Translations under genes and position numbers: made by a program
Part shown: piece by piece, positions 50,368 through 59,593 of the stretch
How positions within the stretch are numbered: the stretch's first letter is position 1
Layout: every line of letters starts with the position of its first letter
The notes under the pieces: generated by a model
The model's input: only the letters and a program-made list of their open reading frames with translations
Told to the model about the DNA's origin: nothing
The model's database searches: none
Assembly (NCBI GenBank): GCA_900538355.1
Contig: UPXS01000011.1
Span: 12,228-76,227, forward strand
DNA from: an uncultured Veillonella sp.
Lineage (GTDB): Bacteria; Bacillota; Negativicutes; Veillonellales; Veillonellaceae
Length of the DNA: 64,000 nt
Reading direction: 5' to 3'

Positions 50368-51225
50368 TTAGATTACACCGCGAAGTTTAAAGCCATAATC
50401 AAGGAACTGCACCGCTTCATCCCAACGGTTATCATCGTTAAGCATTACTACAATCATAGTATGACCATTACGCGTAGCCGATGCAATCAAACATTCCCCT
50501 GCCGCATTCGTAAAGCCTGTTTTCAAACCATTTGCACCAGGATATTTATTGCGAATGAAATGGTTTGTAGTACGAATTGTTTCTGGCGTACGGTTTTGAT
50601 AAGGCACCTTATAATAATCATTTGCTACCTTATCACGAAACATTTGGTATTTCATACCGTATGCTGCAATCATCGCCAAGTCACGAGCCGTAGAATGATG
50701 GCCCATTTGTGTTAAACCATGAGGATTTAAGAACACACTGTTCTTAGCGCCCGCTTTTGCAGCAATGCGATTCATATCCTTCGCAAAGTTCTCTACAGAA
50801 CCACTTACATTTTCTGCTACTACAACAGCCGCATCATTGCCACTGGCAACCATCATACCTTCAAGAACACCTTCCAAGGTGATTTGATCACCAACGCGAA
50901 CCCCAAGATTGGACTCCTCCATACTCGTTGCATAGCTACTGATAGTTGCGAGCTCATCAAGTTGTGTGCCTTTGAGCTCTAAAGCGGTTAACAATGTAAC
51001 CATTTTCGTAGTGCTCGCAGGATGCATCCACTTATCTGGATTCTTTGCAAATAAGATTTCTTTAGTATCCGCATCAATGAGAACGACAGCCTCACCTACC
51101 GTAGATGGTGGTGCAATATACGCTGCATGAGAAACAGTAGCACCGAGAATAACAGCACCTATAAAGGCTATCATCAAAATAAGTCGTTTCAAAACCATAT
51201 TTACATTAGTTGTTAAAGATATCAT
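50368..51225 (-). CDS. D-alanyl-D-alanine carboxypeptidase (penicillin-binding protein 5/6 type)
   Basis: Exported serine peptidase of 285 residues that trims the terminal D-alanine of peptidoglycan stem peptides. The signal peptide ends near ATVSHA. Catalytic motifs are HPASTTKMVTLLTALE (SxxK, Ser71 and Lys74), VASGNDAAV (SxN) and GLKTGFTNAAG (KTG). It lacks the C-terminal beta domain and membrane helix of E. coli DacA, so it ends just after the catalytic domain. Two candidate starts exist, at 51225 and 27 bases later; I keep the first because GTGAGA precedes it. Confidence 0.92.
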   Translation of the reverse strand: MISLTTNVNMVLKRLILMIAFIGAVILGATVSHAAYIAPPSTVGEAVVLIDADTKEILFAKNPDKWMHPASTTKMVTLLTALELKGTQLDELATISSYATSMEESNLGVRVGDQITLEGVLEGMMVASGNDAAVVVAENVSGSVENFAKDMNRIAAKAGAKNSVFLNPHGLTQMGHHSTARDLAMIAAYGMKYQMFRDKVANDYYKVPYQNRTPETIRTTNHFIRNKYPGANGLKTGFTNAAGECLIASATRNGHTMIVVMLNDDNRWDEAVQFLDYGFKLRGVI

Positions 51226-51249
51226 TTATCTCACTTTCTACATTACATA

Positions 51250-52179
51250 TTAACTTTCAGGGCTATCATCAATTTCAACATTCGTTGCAGTTGCCTTTTT
51301 CTTAGTCCCCTTAATTTCACCCGTAGAATTATCTACATTTTGAAGATATACAACACGTTGAGGATATGGAATATCAATACCATATTTATCGAATGCATCT
51401 TTTACATCAGACATAATACCATATTGAACGTCTAAGAAATCCTTTGACTTAACACGAGCATAGGCAGCAATGCGCACAGAGTTATCGCCAAACTCTGCAA
51501 TACCAATTTCCATAGTTTTAGGATTGAGAACGCGCTTGTCATTAGCAAAAATATTCTTTAAGATTTTGATTGCTTCGTGATGATCATTGTTATACCCAAT
51601 ATCAAACATAAATGGAATCACACGCTCAGTTGTATATGCAATATTAGTTACCGCTTGAGATGTAAGAAGGGAATTTGGCATGTACACATTTTTTTGGTCT
51701 TTCGTAGTGATAACAGTATACATAAATTGAATGGACTTAACGCTACCTACTACATCTCCAACTTGAATAACATGGCCAGCTCTAAAAGGCTTAAATATAA
51801 GAATTAGTAAGCCAGATGCCAAGTTGGAAAGGTTGTTCTGCAAGGCTAAGCCAATACCTAAACCAAAGGCACCAAAAGCAGCTACAAAGGATGTTGTAGG
51901 CACACCAATTTGATTTAAGCAGATCAAAATTAGCCCCACAAGCAACGAATAATTGATGATCTGCGTAATAAAGCTCATAGCCGCAGTATCATAAGAAGCC
52001 CTGGTCATAATGCGAACCGCAAAAGCTTTCACCCATTTAATGGCATAACGGCCCACCCAAAATATAATGAGTGCTAATAATATATTGCCCGCTTGTGAGA
52101 AAAACCAATCTCTCAGCTGAACAAGAACATTAGCATCTTTAAAGAGCAGCTCAGACAATGTACTTAAAACATTCCCCAT
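51250..52179 (-). CDS. mscS: Small-conductance mechanosensitive channel, MscS family
   Basis: Inner-membrane channel of 309 residues with three N-terminal membrane segments. The pore helix region is FVAAFGAFGLGIGLALQNNL followed by SNLASGLLILIFKPFRAGHV, and the beta domain starts VGDVVGSVKSIQ. It releases solutes on sudden osmotic downshift. The C-terminal 40 residues are charged and end with ATNVEIDDSPES. Start with GGAGG upstream. It lies 24 bases from dacA on the same strand and may share its transcript. Confidence 0.9.
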   Translation of the reverse strand: MGNVLSTLSELLFKDANVLVQLRDWFFSQAGNILLALIIFWVGRYAIKWVKAFAVRIMTRASYDTAAMSFITQIINYSLLVGLILICLNQIGVPTTSFVAAFGAFGLGIGLALQNNLSNLASGLLILIFKPFRAGHVIQVGDVVGSVKSIQFMYTVITTKDQKNVYMPNSLLTSQAVTNIAYTTERVIPFMFDIGYNNDHHEAIKILKNIFANDKRVLNPKTMEIGIAEFGDNSVRIAAYARVKSKDFLDVQYGIMSDVKDAFDKYGIDIPYPQRVVYLQNVDNSTGEIKGTKKKATATNVEIDDSPES

Positions 52180-52354
52180 AGTAAACCTCCATGGTAAACT
52201 TTATAAAACAAAGCTTTATACGCTATAAGTACTGTTAAGATATAGTAACAGTATACATATATGCTATAATTTTACATATGCATTTATAAAATGATAGTAA
52301 AGTTATTATATCGTTATATGACATATATAACAATCTAAATCTAGGGAGACTTAT

Positions 52355-53131
52355 ATGTTTAATAATCCATATGAAGCACCGCAAGAGCTTGCTACCGGAG
52401 GCCATGTAACGAAAGAGTCAAATTCCGTTACAGTACACTTTGATGACATCCACTATTCCTTATCTAGTGGTCAACTCAATGGCGGATATCACCATACTTT
52501 GGCCGTACGAAACCAACAATTAACCTATCAAATTGAAACAGAAAAAGATTTGCCTGGCGGCTCTGTAGCGAATTATTTAGCACAAGAGTTTGAGCATATC
52601 GATACGCCCGTTCATTTTAGTACAGCACTACTCACATCTGCTACAATGAACCTTCACGCGTACGCTAAGGTTGAAGAGCACGATACAATTGTGGAAACCA
52701 TCGTTACTGCAGGCTATGAAAAAACAGCCCATCGTGCAGGCACAGGCTATTGCTACGAAGAGCGAGATGGCGGTTTTGTAGTACCTGGTACCATTAACAT
52801 TCTTGTCTTTACCAACAAAGCCTTAACAGATAGTGCCATGGTGAAAGCCATCATGACAATTACGGAGGCTAAAACAGCAGCCCTTCAAGATTGGGGTGTT
52901 GAAAGCGCACGACTCTATCCATTTATCAACGAAGATATTCCTGATGCAATAACAAAAGAGCGCAAGACTTCTGCCACCGGTACCTCTACAGATGGTGTAG
53001 TTCTCACTATCGATACCAATGGTGATGTGTTAACAGATGCAGGCTCCTTCTCCCTATTCGGGGATACATTAGCTAAGGCTGTTTATATAGGTATACAACG
53101 GGCCTTAGAAAATGCTATTGGCGCCGAATAA
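52355..53131 (+). CDS. cbiZ: Adenosylcobinamide amidohydrolase CbiZ
   Basis: Protein of 258 residues with the CbiZ pattern: LNGGYHHTLAVRNQQLTYQI, LLTSATMNLHAYAKVEEHDT, IVTAGYEKTAHRAGTG, PGTINILVFTNKAL, IMTITEAKTAALQDWGV and SATGTSTDGVVLTI. CbiZ cuts the aminopropanol side chain from adenosylcobinamide to give adenosylcobyric acid, which lets bacteria salvage incomplete corrinoids. No other cobalamin gene and no cobalamin riboswitch is seen nearby. AGGGAG lies before the ATG. Corrinoid users in the window include QueG. Confidence 0.82.
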   Translation: MFNNPYEAPQELATGGHVTKESNSVTVHFDDIHYSLSSGQLNGGYHHTLAVRNQQLTYQIETEKDLPGGSVANYLAQEFEHIDTPVHFSTALLTSATMNLHAYAKVEEHDTIVETIVTAGYEKTAHRAGTGYCYEERDGGFVVPGTINILVFTNKALTDSAMVKAIMTITEAKTAALQDWGVESARLYPFINEDIPDAITKERKTSATGTSTDGVVLTIDTNGDVLTDAGSFSLFGDTLAKAVYIGIQRALENAIGAE

Positions 53132-53159
53132 AAAAATACGTATCCTAGGCGGAATAAAA

Positions 53160-53193
53160 AACCGCACATCCTAGGCGATCGGGATGTGCGGTT
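53160..53193 (-). terminator. Terminator of the asparaginase operon
   Basis: AACCGCACATCC / GGATGTGCGGTT stem followed on the reverse strand by TTTTTTATT. It sits just past the end of the convergent cbiZ gene, so both transcripts overlap here. Confidence 0.7.
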
Positions 53194-53249
53194 CATTGTA
53201 TATAAAACTGTTACACTCAGTATAATATTTGAAAATGAATATCAAATTA

Positions 53250-53282
53250 AGATTTGAGAGTTTTTCTCAAATCTTTTTTATT
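53250..53282 (+). terminator. Terminator of cbiZ
   Basis: AGATTTGAGA-GTTTT-TCTCAAATCT stem followed by TTTTTTA on the forward strand, just before the end of the asparaginase gene. Confidence 0.75.
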
Positions 53283-53289
53283 TTCCTAA

Positions 53290-54267
53290 TTAATATTCAT
53301 AAAAGAACTGTTGTAACTTTTTAAGACTTTTAGTTTTAGTAAGGCCAAGCATCAATAAAATACGAGCTTTTTGTGGACTCAATGTATCACTTACAAGATA
53401 GCCTGCTAGTGCATCTTGTGGTACGGCAGATACCATGCCACTACCTGTACGAGAGGCACGTACAGTTGGGAATACTGTATTTTGTGTAATTTGACGTACA
53501 TTTTGAGGAATTGTTCCATGCCCTAACCCCGTCAAGATAAGCCCATCAGGGTTAGTAGCAACTACACTCATGGGCACCATATCATCCATGCCACCATAGC
53601 AAGTCAAAATGACTACGCGCGGCAATTCTTTTACATCATGTACATCAAAGACAGATTCTTTCGTATGACGACGAGTAGATGCTTTATAGTAATGCGCCAC
53701 ACCATCTTGTACAATACCTAAATGACCTACTAATGGACTATCGAAGGTTGCTACATTCGTTGTATTCCGCTTAGAAACATCGCGTGCTCCATCAACATAG
53801 CCATTTAGAACAACAAGTACACCTTTACCTAAAGACTCTGGCGTTCTCGCCACTTGAATCGCTTGTAATAGATTAATCGGACCATCTGCACTGATTGCCC
53901 CAGCAGGTCGCATAGAGCCAGTGATAACGATAGGTTTATCTGTATGCACAGTAAGATTAAGGAAATAGGCTGTTTCTTCCATACTATCTGTACCATGAGT
54001 GATAACAACACCGCCTATATCCTCTTGATCAACTAATTTTTGTACTAACTTGAATAAATCCAACCAATGCTGCACCGTAATATCGGAACTTTCAATATTA
54101 CTAAACTGAGTATATGTATATGGACCATATGGTTCTGTGCCAGGTACAGAATCTAGAATCTCATTGAGACCCAACACACCTGCAGTATAGCCAGTCAAAT
54201 CTGTATCGGATGCGCCTTGTCCAGCAATCGTACCACCCGTACCAATCAAAGCTATTTTTGTCTCCAT
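53290..54267 (-). CDS. L-asparaginase
   Basis: Asparaginase of 325 residues, hydrolysing asparagine to aspartate and ammonia. First catalytic threonine motif: ALIGTGGTIAGQG. Second: GVVITHGTDSMEETAYFL with the T-D-K relay, and ITGSMRPAGAISADGPINL. No signal peptide, so it is cytoplasmic. AGGAGG-type site before ATG. It is third in a reverse-strand run pncB-nadE-asparaginase with a 45-base gap after nadE; ammonia from asparagine could supply the ammonia-dependent NadE (inference). Confidence 0.93.
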   Translation of the reverse strand: METKIALIGTGGTIAGQGASDTDLTGYTAGVLGLNEILDSVPGTEPYGPYTYTQFSNIESSDITVQHWLDLFKLVQKLVDQEDIGGVVITHGTDSMEETAYFLNLTVHTDKPIVITGSMRPAGAISADGPINLLQAIQVARTPESLGKGVLVVLNGYVDGARDVSKRNTTNVATFDSPLVGHLGIVQDGVAHYYKASTRRHTKESVFDVHDVKELPRVVILTCYGGMDDMVPMSVVATNPDGLILTGLGHGTIPQNVRQITQNTVFPTVRASRTGSGMVSAVPQDALAGYLVSDTLSPQKARILLMLGLTKTKSLKKLQQFFYEY

Positions 54268-54312
54268 ATTTCCTCCATCATAAAATACATAAAATAGTGA
54301 ATCATTTGTTAA

Positions 54313-55080
54313 TTAACGTTGGGGCTGAAAAGAAGGCATCAATTCTAGTTTATGCTTATTAATACGGTTCAAATGATCAATCCGTTCTTTTGTTTCTAAA
54401 TCATCGATTTCACCAGTTCGAATATAGCGATCTAGAACTGCATAGGTAAAACCTAATTTATCTTCATCAGATTGACCACTGAGACCATCACTAGGTGTCT
54501 TATCTACAAGATATTTAGGGATATCTAGGAGTCGACCAATTTGACGTACCTCTTCTACAACAAGATTGGCGAGAGGACTAAAATCCCCTGCACTATCGCC
54601 GTATTTTGTAGAGTACCCTACATAATCTTCAGAGCCGTTACATGTATTGGCCACACGTGCCCCATTTGGCAAGTTTTGACCAACAGCATATAGAGTTGCC
54701 ATACGAAGTCGTGGCGGTGTATTGATAGCCGCATCCTTAGATATATCAGCTCTACCGGTAACAGCTTCATACCCTTCGCCTTGAATGATGGCATTTGTTA
54801 AGGCTGTATACGCAGCCCCTATGTTCACAATAATATGAGGAATACCTAAGTGATTGACAACAGCCTTAGCATCATCGATATCGGATTGAATACCATTAGG
54901 CATGAGCACACCAACTACGCGTTCTGTTCCAAGGGCTTCTTTACAAAGGGCAGCCACGATTGTGGAGTCCTTGCCACCTGAAATGCCTACTACAGCGCTG
55001 CAACTAGGTCCATTTTGATTAAAATAATCTCGAATCCATTGAATGAGAGCCTCTTTTGTTGCTTGTGGATTGTCTAACAT
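54313..55080 (-). CDS. nadE: NAD synthetase, ammonia-dependent
   Basis: NadE of 255 residues adenylates nicotinic acid adenine dinucleotide and amidates it to NAD. The PP-loop is AVVGISGGKDSTIVAALCKE, followed by GVLMPNGIQSDI, YAVGQNLPNGARVANTCNGS and PSDGLSGQSDEDKLGFTYAV. It lacks the nitrilase-type glutaminase domain, so it uses free ammonia. It starts 8 bases after the pncB stop and is clearly co-transcribed with it. The last step of the nicotinate salvage route. Confidence 0.95.
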   Translation of the reverse strand: MLDNPQATKEALIQWIRDYFNQNGPSCSAVVGISGGKDSTIVAALCKEALGTERVVGVLMPNGIQSDIDDAKAVVNHLGIPHIIVNIGAAYTALTNAIIQGEGYEAVTGRADISKDAAINTPPRLRMATLYAVGQNLPNGARVANTCNGSEDYVGYSTKYGDSAGDFSPLANLVVEEVRQIGRLLDIPKYLVDKTPSDGLSGQSDEDKLGFTYAVLDRYIRTGEIDDLETKERIDHLNRINKHKLELMPSFQPQR

Positions 55081-55088
55081 AAGCCCTC

Positions 55089-56540
55089 CTATTTTTTTCG
55101 GAAAATACGATTTAGTAAATCCATTTTCATTTGATAGTATCCTGGACTCATATCAAGGTAATGACGATGTGGATTTTCAAAACGTTGCTCTTCAAGCCAA
55201 ATTTCAGTTTCTAATTGGTCTTTAACATATTGACGAAGCTCATCTAAAGTTGGTAATTCTACTAGTAATTTTCCATCCTTAATAATGAGTTGTTTCATTT
55301 CTTTGAAAGTACAGTTTTCAAAGTACAATTCACGCCACGGTTGTTCTGGATCAATATAACGATATGGTTCGGTTGTATCTGGTACCTCTTCCAACAATGT
55401 TAATAAGTCTGCAATGGCACGACCTTTCTCATTGTACACGCGGTATACCTTTTTAAAGCCAGGGTTCGTGATTTTTTCAACTGATTCGGAAATTTTGATA
55501 CGCGGCTCCCATACACCATTTTTTTCAACCCCAGCAATCTTGTAGACTGCACCAAATACAGGGTCGCTCTTAGAGGTAATCAGTCTTTCACCTACCCCGA
55601 AGATATCGATAGGACCACCTTGAATTAACAAGGATGTAATCGTATATTCATCGAGGCTGTTAGAAGCCATAATTTTACAATCTTCTAAGCCTGCTTTATC
55701 AAGCATGCGGCGCGCTTTTTTAGCCAAGTATGCAAGGTCGCCAGAATCAAGACGAATCCCTTTCAAACGTTTCCCCATAGGTTCTAATACATCTTTAGCA
55801 ACTTTGATTGCATTAGGTACGCCAGAGTTTAACACATCGTAGGTATCAACGAGGAATACAGCACCATCTGGATAGACTTCAGCATAAGCTTTAAACGCTT
55901 CATATTCAGAATCATGATACATAACCCAACTATGAGCCATCGTACCGCTCACAGGGATGCCAAATTGTTGGCCCGCTAAAACGGTTGCCGTAGACTGCAC
56001 CCCACCGATGTAGGCTGCTCTTGCACCGTATACAGCGGCATCCACATTATGAGCTCGACGGGCACCAAAATCGGCTACAACGCGACCATCCGCAGCGCGA
56101 ACGATACGATTGGCCTTAGTAGCAATAAGGGACTGATGATTCATCATAGTTAGCACTGCAGTTTCTACGATTTGTGCATCTATGAGAGGCGCTACGATAG
56201 TAATAACCGGTTCATTTGGATAAATAATGGAACCCTCTGGGAATGCATATACATCACCAGTAAAGGAGAAGTCTTTTAGATATGCTAAAAATTCCTCACT
56301 AAAAATACCTTGGGCCCGTAAAAAATCAATATCACGTTCATCAAAATGTAAATTTAAAATGTACTCAACGATTTGTTCAAGACCACCAAAAATGGCAAAG
56401 CCACCCTTGTCTGGATTGCGTCTAAAGAATACATCAAACGCGACGCGATCCGTGTTTTCATGTTGCGTAAAATAGCCGTGTGCCATGGTCATCTCATAAA
56501 AATCCATAAGCATACTAATATTGCGACTGTCGTGTTGCAT
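55089..56540 (-). CDS. pncB: Nicotinate phosphoribosyltransferase
   Basis: PncB of 483 residues joins nicotinate to PRPP, giving nicotinate mononucleotide, the entry of NAD salvage. Conserved parts: FYEMTMAHGYFTQHENTDRV, FDVFFRRNPDKGGFAIFGGL, RIVRAADGRVVADFGARRAH, VSGTMAHSWVMYH, DTYDVLNSGVPNAI, GIRLDSGDLAYLAKKARRML. First gene of the pncB-nadE-asparaginase run. The 300-base gap upstream (56541-56840) is AT-rich with a TATAAT on each strand; I see no riboswitch or repressor site that I can name. Confidence 0.95.
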   Translation of the reverse strand: MQHDSRNISMLMDFYEMTMAHGYFTQHENTDRVAFDVFFRRNPDKGGFAIFGGLEQIVEYILNLHFDERDIDFLRAQGIFSEEFLAYLKDFSFTGDVYAFPEGSIIYPNEPVITIVAPLIDAQIVETAVLTMMNHQSLIATKANRIVRAADGRVVADFGARRAHNVDAAVYGARAAYIGGVQSTATVLAGQQFGIPVSGTMAHSWVMYHDSEYEAFKAYAEVYPDGAVFLVDTYDVLNSGVPNAIKVAKDVLEPMGKRLKGIRLDSGDLAYLAKKARRMLDKAGLEDCKIMASNSLDEYTITSLLIQGGPIDIFGVGERLITSKSDPVFGAVYKIAGVEKNGVWEPRIKISESVEKITNPGFKKVYRVYNEKGRAIADLLTLLEEVPDTTEPYRYIDPEQPWRELYFENCTFKEMKQLIIKDGKLLVELPTLDELRQYVKDQLETEIWLEEQRFENPHRHYLDMSPGYYQMKMDLLNRIFRKK

Positions 56541-56855
56541 CGGTTCACCAACCTTCTAAAATCTAATGGATTTGTAAAATCGTTAATCGTATAACCTCAT
56601 TATACATTATTATTCCTATATAGCTAGTCTCTACATGTGTTAATGCTTGCATTAACTATCCTAATAATCATTCTTGTGATATAACTATATATATATACTA
56701 ATTATTTATATATTCCATATATATGTCGGTGAAAGTTATCACTGAAATAAATACAATTATTGGCATTAAATTTCTATACTAATAAAATTACTACGTATTC
56801 AGTATAATCAACCAACATATATATCTATTATTACATCAGAATGAAAGGAACCATT

Positions 56856-58304
56856 ATGGAATCAATCGTTCAAGCAAAACGCGTATTAGAAATATTTAAA
56901 GAAATGAGCCAAATTCCTCGTGAATCTGGTAACGAAAAAGGCATTAGCGATTATATCGTAAATTTTGCTAAAAATTTAGGTTTAGAAGTTCATCAAGACG
57001 ACCAATATAATGTAGTCATCAAAAAACCTGCATCCCCAGGTTATGAAAATCGTCCTTCTATCATCTTACAAGGTCATATCGACATGGTGTGTGTTCGTGA
57101 TCACGACTCTAATCACGACTTCACTAAAGACCCAATCGCCAATATCATCGAAGGCGAATGGATGCATGCAGACCACACTACATTAGGTGCGGATAACGGC
57201 ATGGGTGGTGCGATGATGCTTGCTATCCTTGAAGATGATAGCCAACAACATGGCCCTATGCAACTATTGTTCACTACGAATGAAGAAACTGGTATGGATG
57301 GTGCTTTCGCTATTAAAGAAGGCCAAGTAAGTGGTGATTACTTATTAAACCTCGATACAGAAGTAGAACACGATTTTACTGTTAGCTGTGCTGGTGGTTG
57401 CCACGTTCATGTAAACATTCCTTTATTGCGTGAAAATAACCAACCTGGTTATGATGCAGGCTTATCCCTTACCGTAACAGGCCTTAAAGGCGGTCACTCT
57501 GGTATCGAAATCTGCGAACAACGTGCTAATGCTAACCAAGTACTAACACGTGTACTCTATGATATTCAACAACAATATCCTGTATGCTTAGCATCTTTTG
57601 AAGGTGGTGTAAAACACAATGCCATCCCTTCTAAAGCAGTTGCCGTATTATCTGTACGCTCTGAAGATGTAGAAGCCATCAAAACTTTAATTGAATACCA
57701 AGAAAAACAATATCTCCATGAATATGGTATCCAAGATCCAGGTCTTAAATTCGTTGTAGAAGATATTGCTACTCCTGATGTAGTATATGCAGATGACACT
57801 ACAGAAGCCCTTATTACTTACATCTATCTTGCACAAGATGGTGTTCATTCTGTAAGCAAATCTATCCCAAACCTTGTAGAAACTTCTGACAATATCGCAA
57901 TCGTACGCGAAAATGAACACACTATTGAGGTTCTCATTTCCATCCGTAGTTCTAACAGTAACAGCCTTGAATTCTTGGCAAAGAAAATGCTTCTTCTTGC
58001 GAAAACTCTTGGCGTATCCGCAGAACGCACTGGTGGCTATCCAGCATGGGAATATGACAAAGGCTCCAAACTTGAAGAGCAAGCTATTTCCTTACATAAC
58101 GAAATGTTTGATACACCAGCTAATGTCAACGCCATCCATGCCGGTCTCGAATGTGGCTTGTTAAAAGGTGTACTACCAAATACACAAATGATCAGCTTTG
58201 GTCCTACTATCGTAAGCCCACATACACCAATGGAACGCGTTCATTTACCATCTGTTGAAAATGTATATGTATATCTAAAAGCTTTATTAGCTAAATTACA
58301 ATAA
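56856..58304 (+). CDS. pepD: Aminoacyl-histidine dipeptidase (PepD, M20 family)
   Basis: Zinc dipeptidase of 482 residues. The M20 metal sites are visible: LQGHIDMVCVRD (His-x-Asp), TTLGADNGMGGAMMLAIL (bridging Asp), LLFTTNEETGMDGAF (Glu pair) and LNLDTEVEHDF. A lid/dimer domain follows (LTVTGLKGGHSGIEIC), and the terminal metal histidine is in SFGPTIVSPHTPMERVHL. The start at 56856 (MESIVQ) follows AAAGGA; an ATG at 56841 overlaps that site. It is exactly the PepD layout, with normal length. Single gene, ended by the large hairpin at 58397. Confidence 0.94.
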   Translation: MESIVQAKRVLEIFKEMSQIPRESGNEKGISDYIVNFAKNLGLEVHQDDQYNVVIKKPASPGYENRPSIILQGHIDMVCVRDHDSNHDFTKDPIANIIEGEWMHADHTTLGADNGMGGAMMLAILEDDSQQHGPMQLLFTTNEETGMDGAFAIKEGQVSGDYLLNLDTEVEHDFTVSCAGGCHVHVNIPLLRENNQPGYDAGLSLTVTGLKGGHSGIEICEQRANANQVLTRVLYDIQQQYPVCLASFEGGVKHNAIPSKAVAVLSVRSEDVEAIKTLIEYQEKQYLHEYGIQDPGLKFVVEDIATPDVVYADDTTEALITYIYLAQDGVHSVSKSIPNLVETSDNIAIVRENEHTIEVLISIRSSNSNSLEFLAKKMLLLAKTLGVSAERTGGYPAWEYDKGSKLEEQAISLHNEMFDTPANVNAIHAGLECGLLKGVLPNTQMISFGPTIVSPHTPMERVHLPSVENVYVYLKALLAKLQ

Positions 58305-58396
58305 ACATAAGGTAAATAGTGACTATATACTTTATGTATAATTTGATATACTAAAGGTAATCTAATTAGAGATTTATATTACGAATTCTCTTCTCA

Positions 58397-58458
58397 CCCT
58401 CCTATAAGGAGTTCAGTCAACTCTCCCTCGACTGAGTCTTCTATAGGAGGGATTTTTT
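58397..58458 (+). terminator. Large hairpin terminator downstream of pepD
   Basis: CCCTCCTATA (58397-58406) pairs with TATAGGAGGG (58442-58451), with an inner TCAGTC/GACTGA stem (58413-58418 with 58430-58435), followed by ATTTTTTATTTT. At over 90 bases past the stop codon it could also end a separate small transcript. Bases 58459-58640 hold only AT-rich sequence. Confidence 0.7.
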
Positions 58459-58656
58459 ATTTTCAGAAAAAACATTAAATTAATATTTATACACAAAGGA
58501 GTATCTTCTCATATATATCTAAATCGAGATTTTCTATACTTTTCACAATTAATTATGAATATTAAATACATCTGCCACTATACTCATATAAGGTATATAA
58601 CCAATATATTTAATGAGAATTTTAAGAAAAATAGGACTTTCATAACTATGCATATA

Positions 58657-58694
58657 CCCTAGGGTGTATTTTCTGTGTTATCCTATAGGTGTAT
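58657..58694 (+). promoter_or_regulatory. Two palindromic direct repeats upstream of the CobW operon (possible operator)
   Basis: CCCTAGGG-TGTAT (58658-58670 region) and CCTATAGG-TGTAT (58682-58694) form two imperfect direct repeats 24 bases apart, each with a palindromic core, and each followed within a few bases by CTGTGTT. They end 30 bases before the first ATG of the GTPase-permease operon. They could bind a dimeric metal regulator, but they do not match the Zur or Fur consensus. Confidence 0.4.
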
Positions 58695-58723
58695 ACTGTG
58701 TTTACATTACTCAGGAGGTACGT

Positions 58724-59593
58724 ATGATTCCTATTGTTATCATATCCGGATTTCTAGGGTCTGGAAAAACAACATTCTTACAACACATACTAAAAGAACA
58801 TAAACCTACAGATAAAATTTTAATTATAGAAAATGATTTTGGCGAAACCAGCCTCGATGCAGCCAATCTTGCAAAAACAGGGGCTACCATTCGCGAAGTT
58901 ACATCTGGCTGTATTTGCTGTAGCTTACAAGGAAATTTCCAGCAAGCACTACTCGATATTCTGCAAAATTACGATGTAGATATTATCTATATAGAACCAT
59001 CTGGGGTCAGCAAATTGAGCGAAATCATCCATACATGTGAGGATGAAGAGATTGCGAAATCCGCCTATGTTCATGCATCGGTAACCACTGTAGATGCCAT
59101 GCAAGCACCTATGTTTATTAAAAACTTTGGTCTCTTCTTTAAAGATCAAATCACAAACAGTGATGCTATCTTCTTAAGTCATACCGAAGACATCCAACAA
59201 ACAAGCATTACAAAACGTATGATTCACGAGTTAGCACCAAATACGCCTATTCACGAAGAGGCATGGAATACCATTGCGTTACGAGACTATATCAAACGCC
59301 TCTACCATTGTCATGACGACAATTCCTTACATGATGAGCATCTATTTATGAGTCATACCTTTAAAGACTTGCGAACACTCACATTAGTTCAATGGAAAAC
59401 CATCTTAGAAGGTATGCCTGATACAGTACTCCGTGCTAAAGGTATTGTACCGACCACCAAAGGACCTCATGAGTTACAATACGGTACCCATTACTGTTCC
59501 CTATCCCCTAGTGAATCCACTGACTATAGCTTAGTCGTTATTGGTACAAATTTTAATGTACCAATGGTACATAACGAAGTGTGTCAATCATGA
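58724..59593 (+). CDS. CobW/COG0523-family metal-chaperone GTPase
   Basis: G3E-family GTPase of 289 residues. Walker A IISGFLGSGKTTFLQHILKE, the metal-binding CxCC motif in VTSGCICCSLQGNF, and the Walker-B/G3-like IIYIEPSGVSKLSEI are all present; the C-terminal CobW domain is shorter than usual. Such proteins move zinc or other metals to target enzymes. The start at 58724 (MIPIVII) follows AGGAGGT; the ORF's first ATG (58664) lies inside the repeats upstream. It overlaps the next gene by 4 bases (ATGA), so the two are made together. Confidence 0.9.
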   Translation: MIPIVIISGFLGSGKTTFLQHILKEHKPTDKILIIENDFGETSLDAANLAKTGATIREVTSGCICCSLQGNFQQALLDILQNYDVDIIYIEPSGVSKLSEIIHTCEDEEIAKSAYVHASVTTVDAMQAPMFIKNFGLFFKDQITNSDAIFLSHTEDIQQTSITKRMIHELAPNTPIHEEAWNTIALRDYIKRLYHCHDDNSLHDEHLFMSHTFKDLRTLTLVQWKTILEGMPDTVLRAKGIVPTTKGPHELQYGTHYCSLSPSESTDYSLVVIGTNFNVPMVHNEVCQS

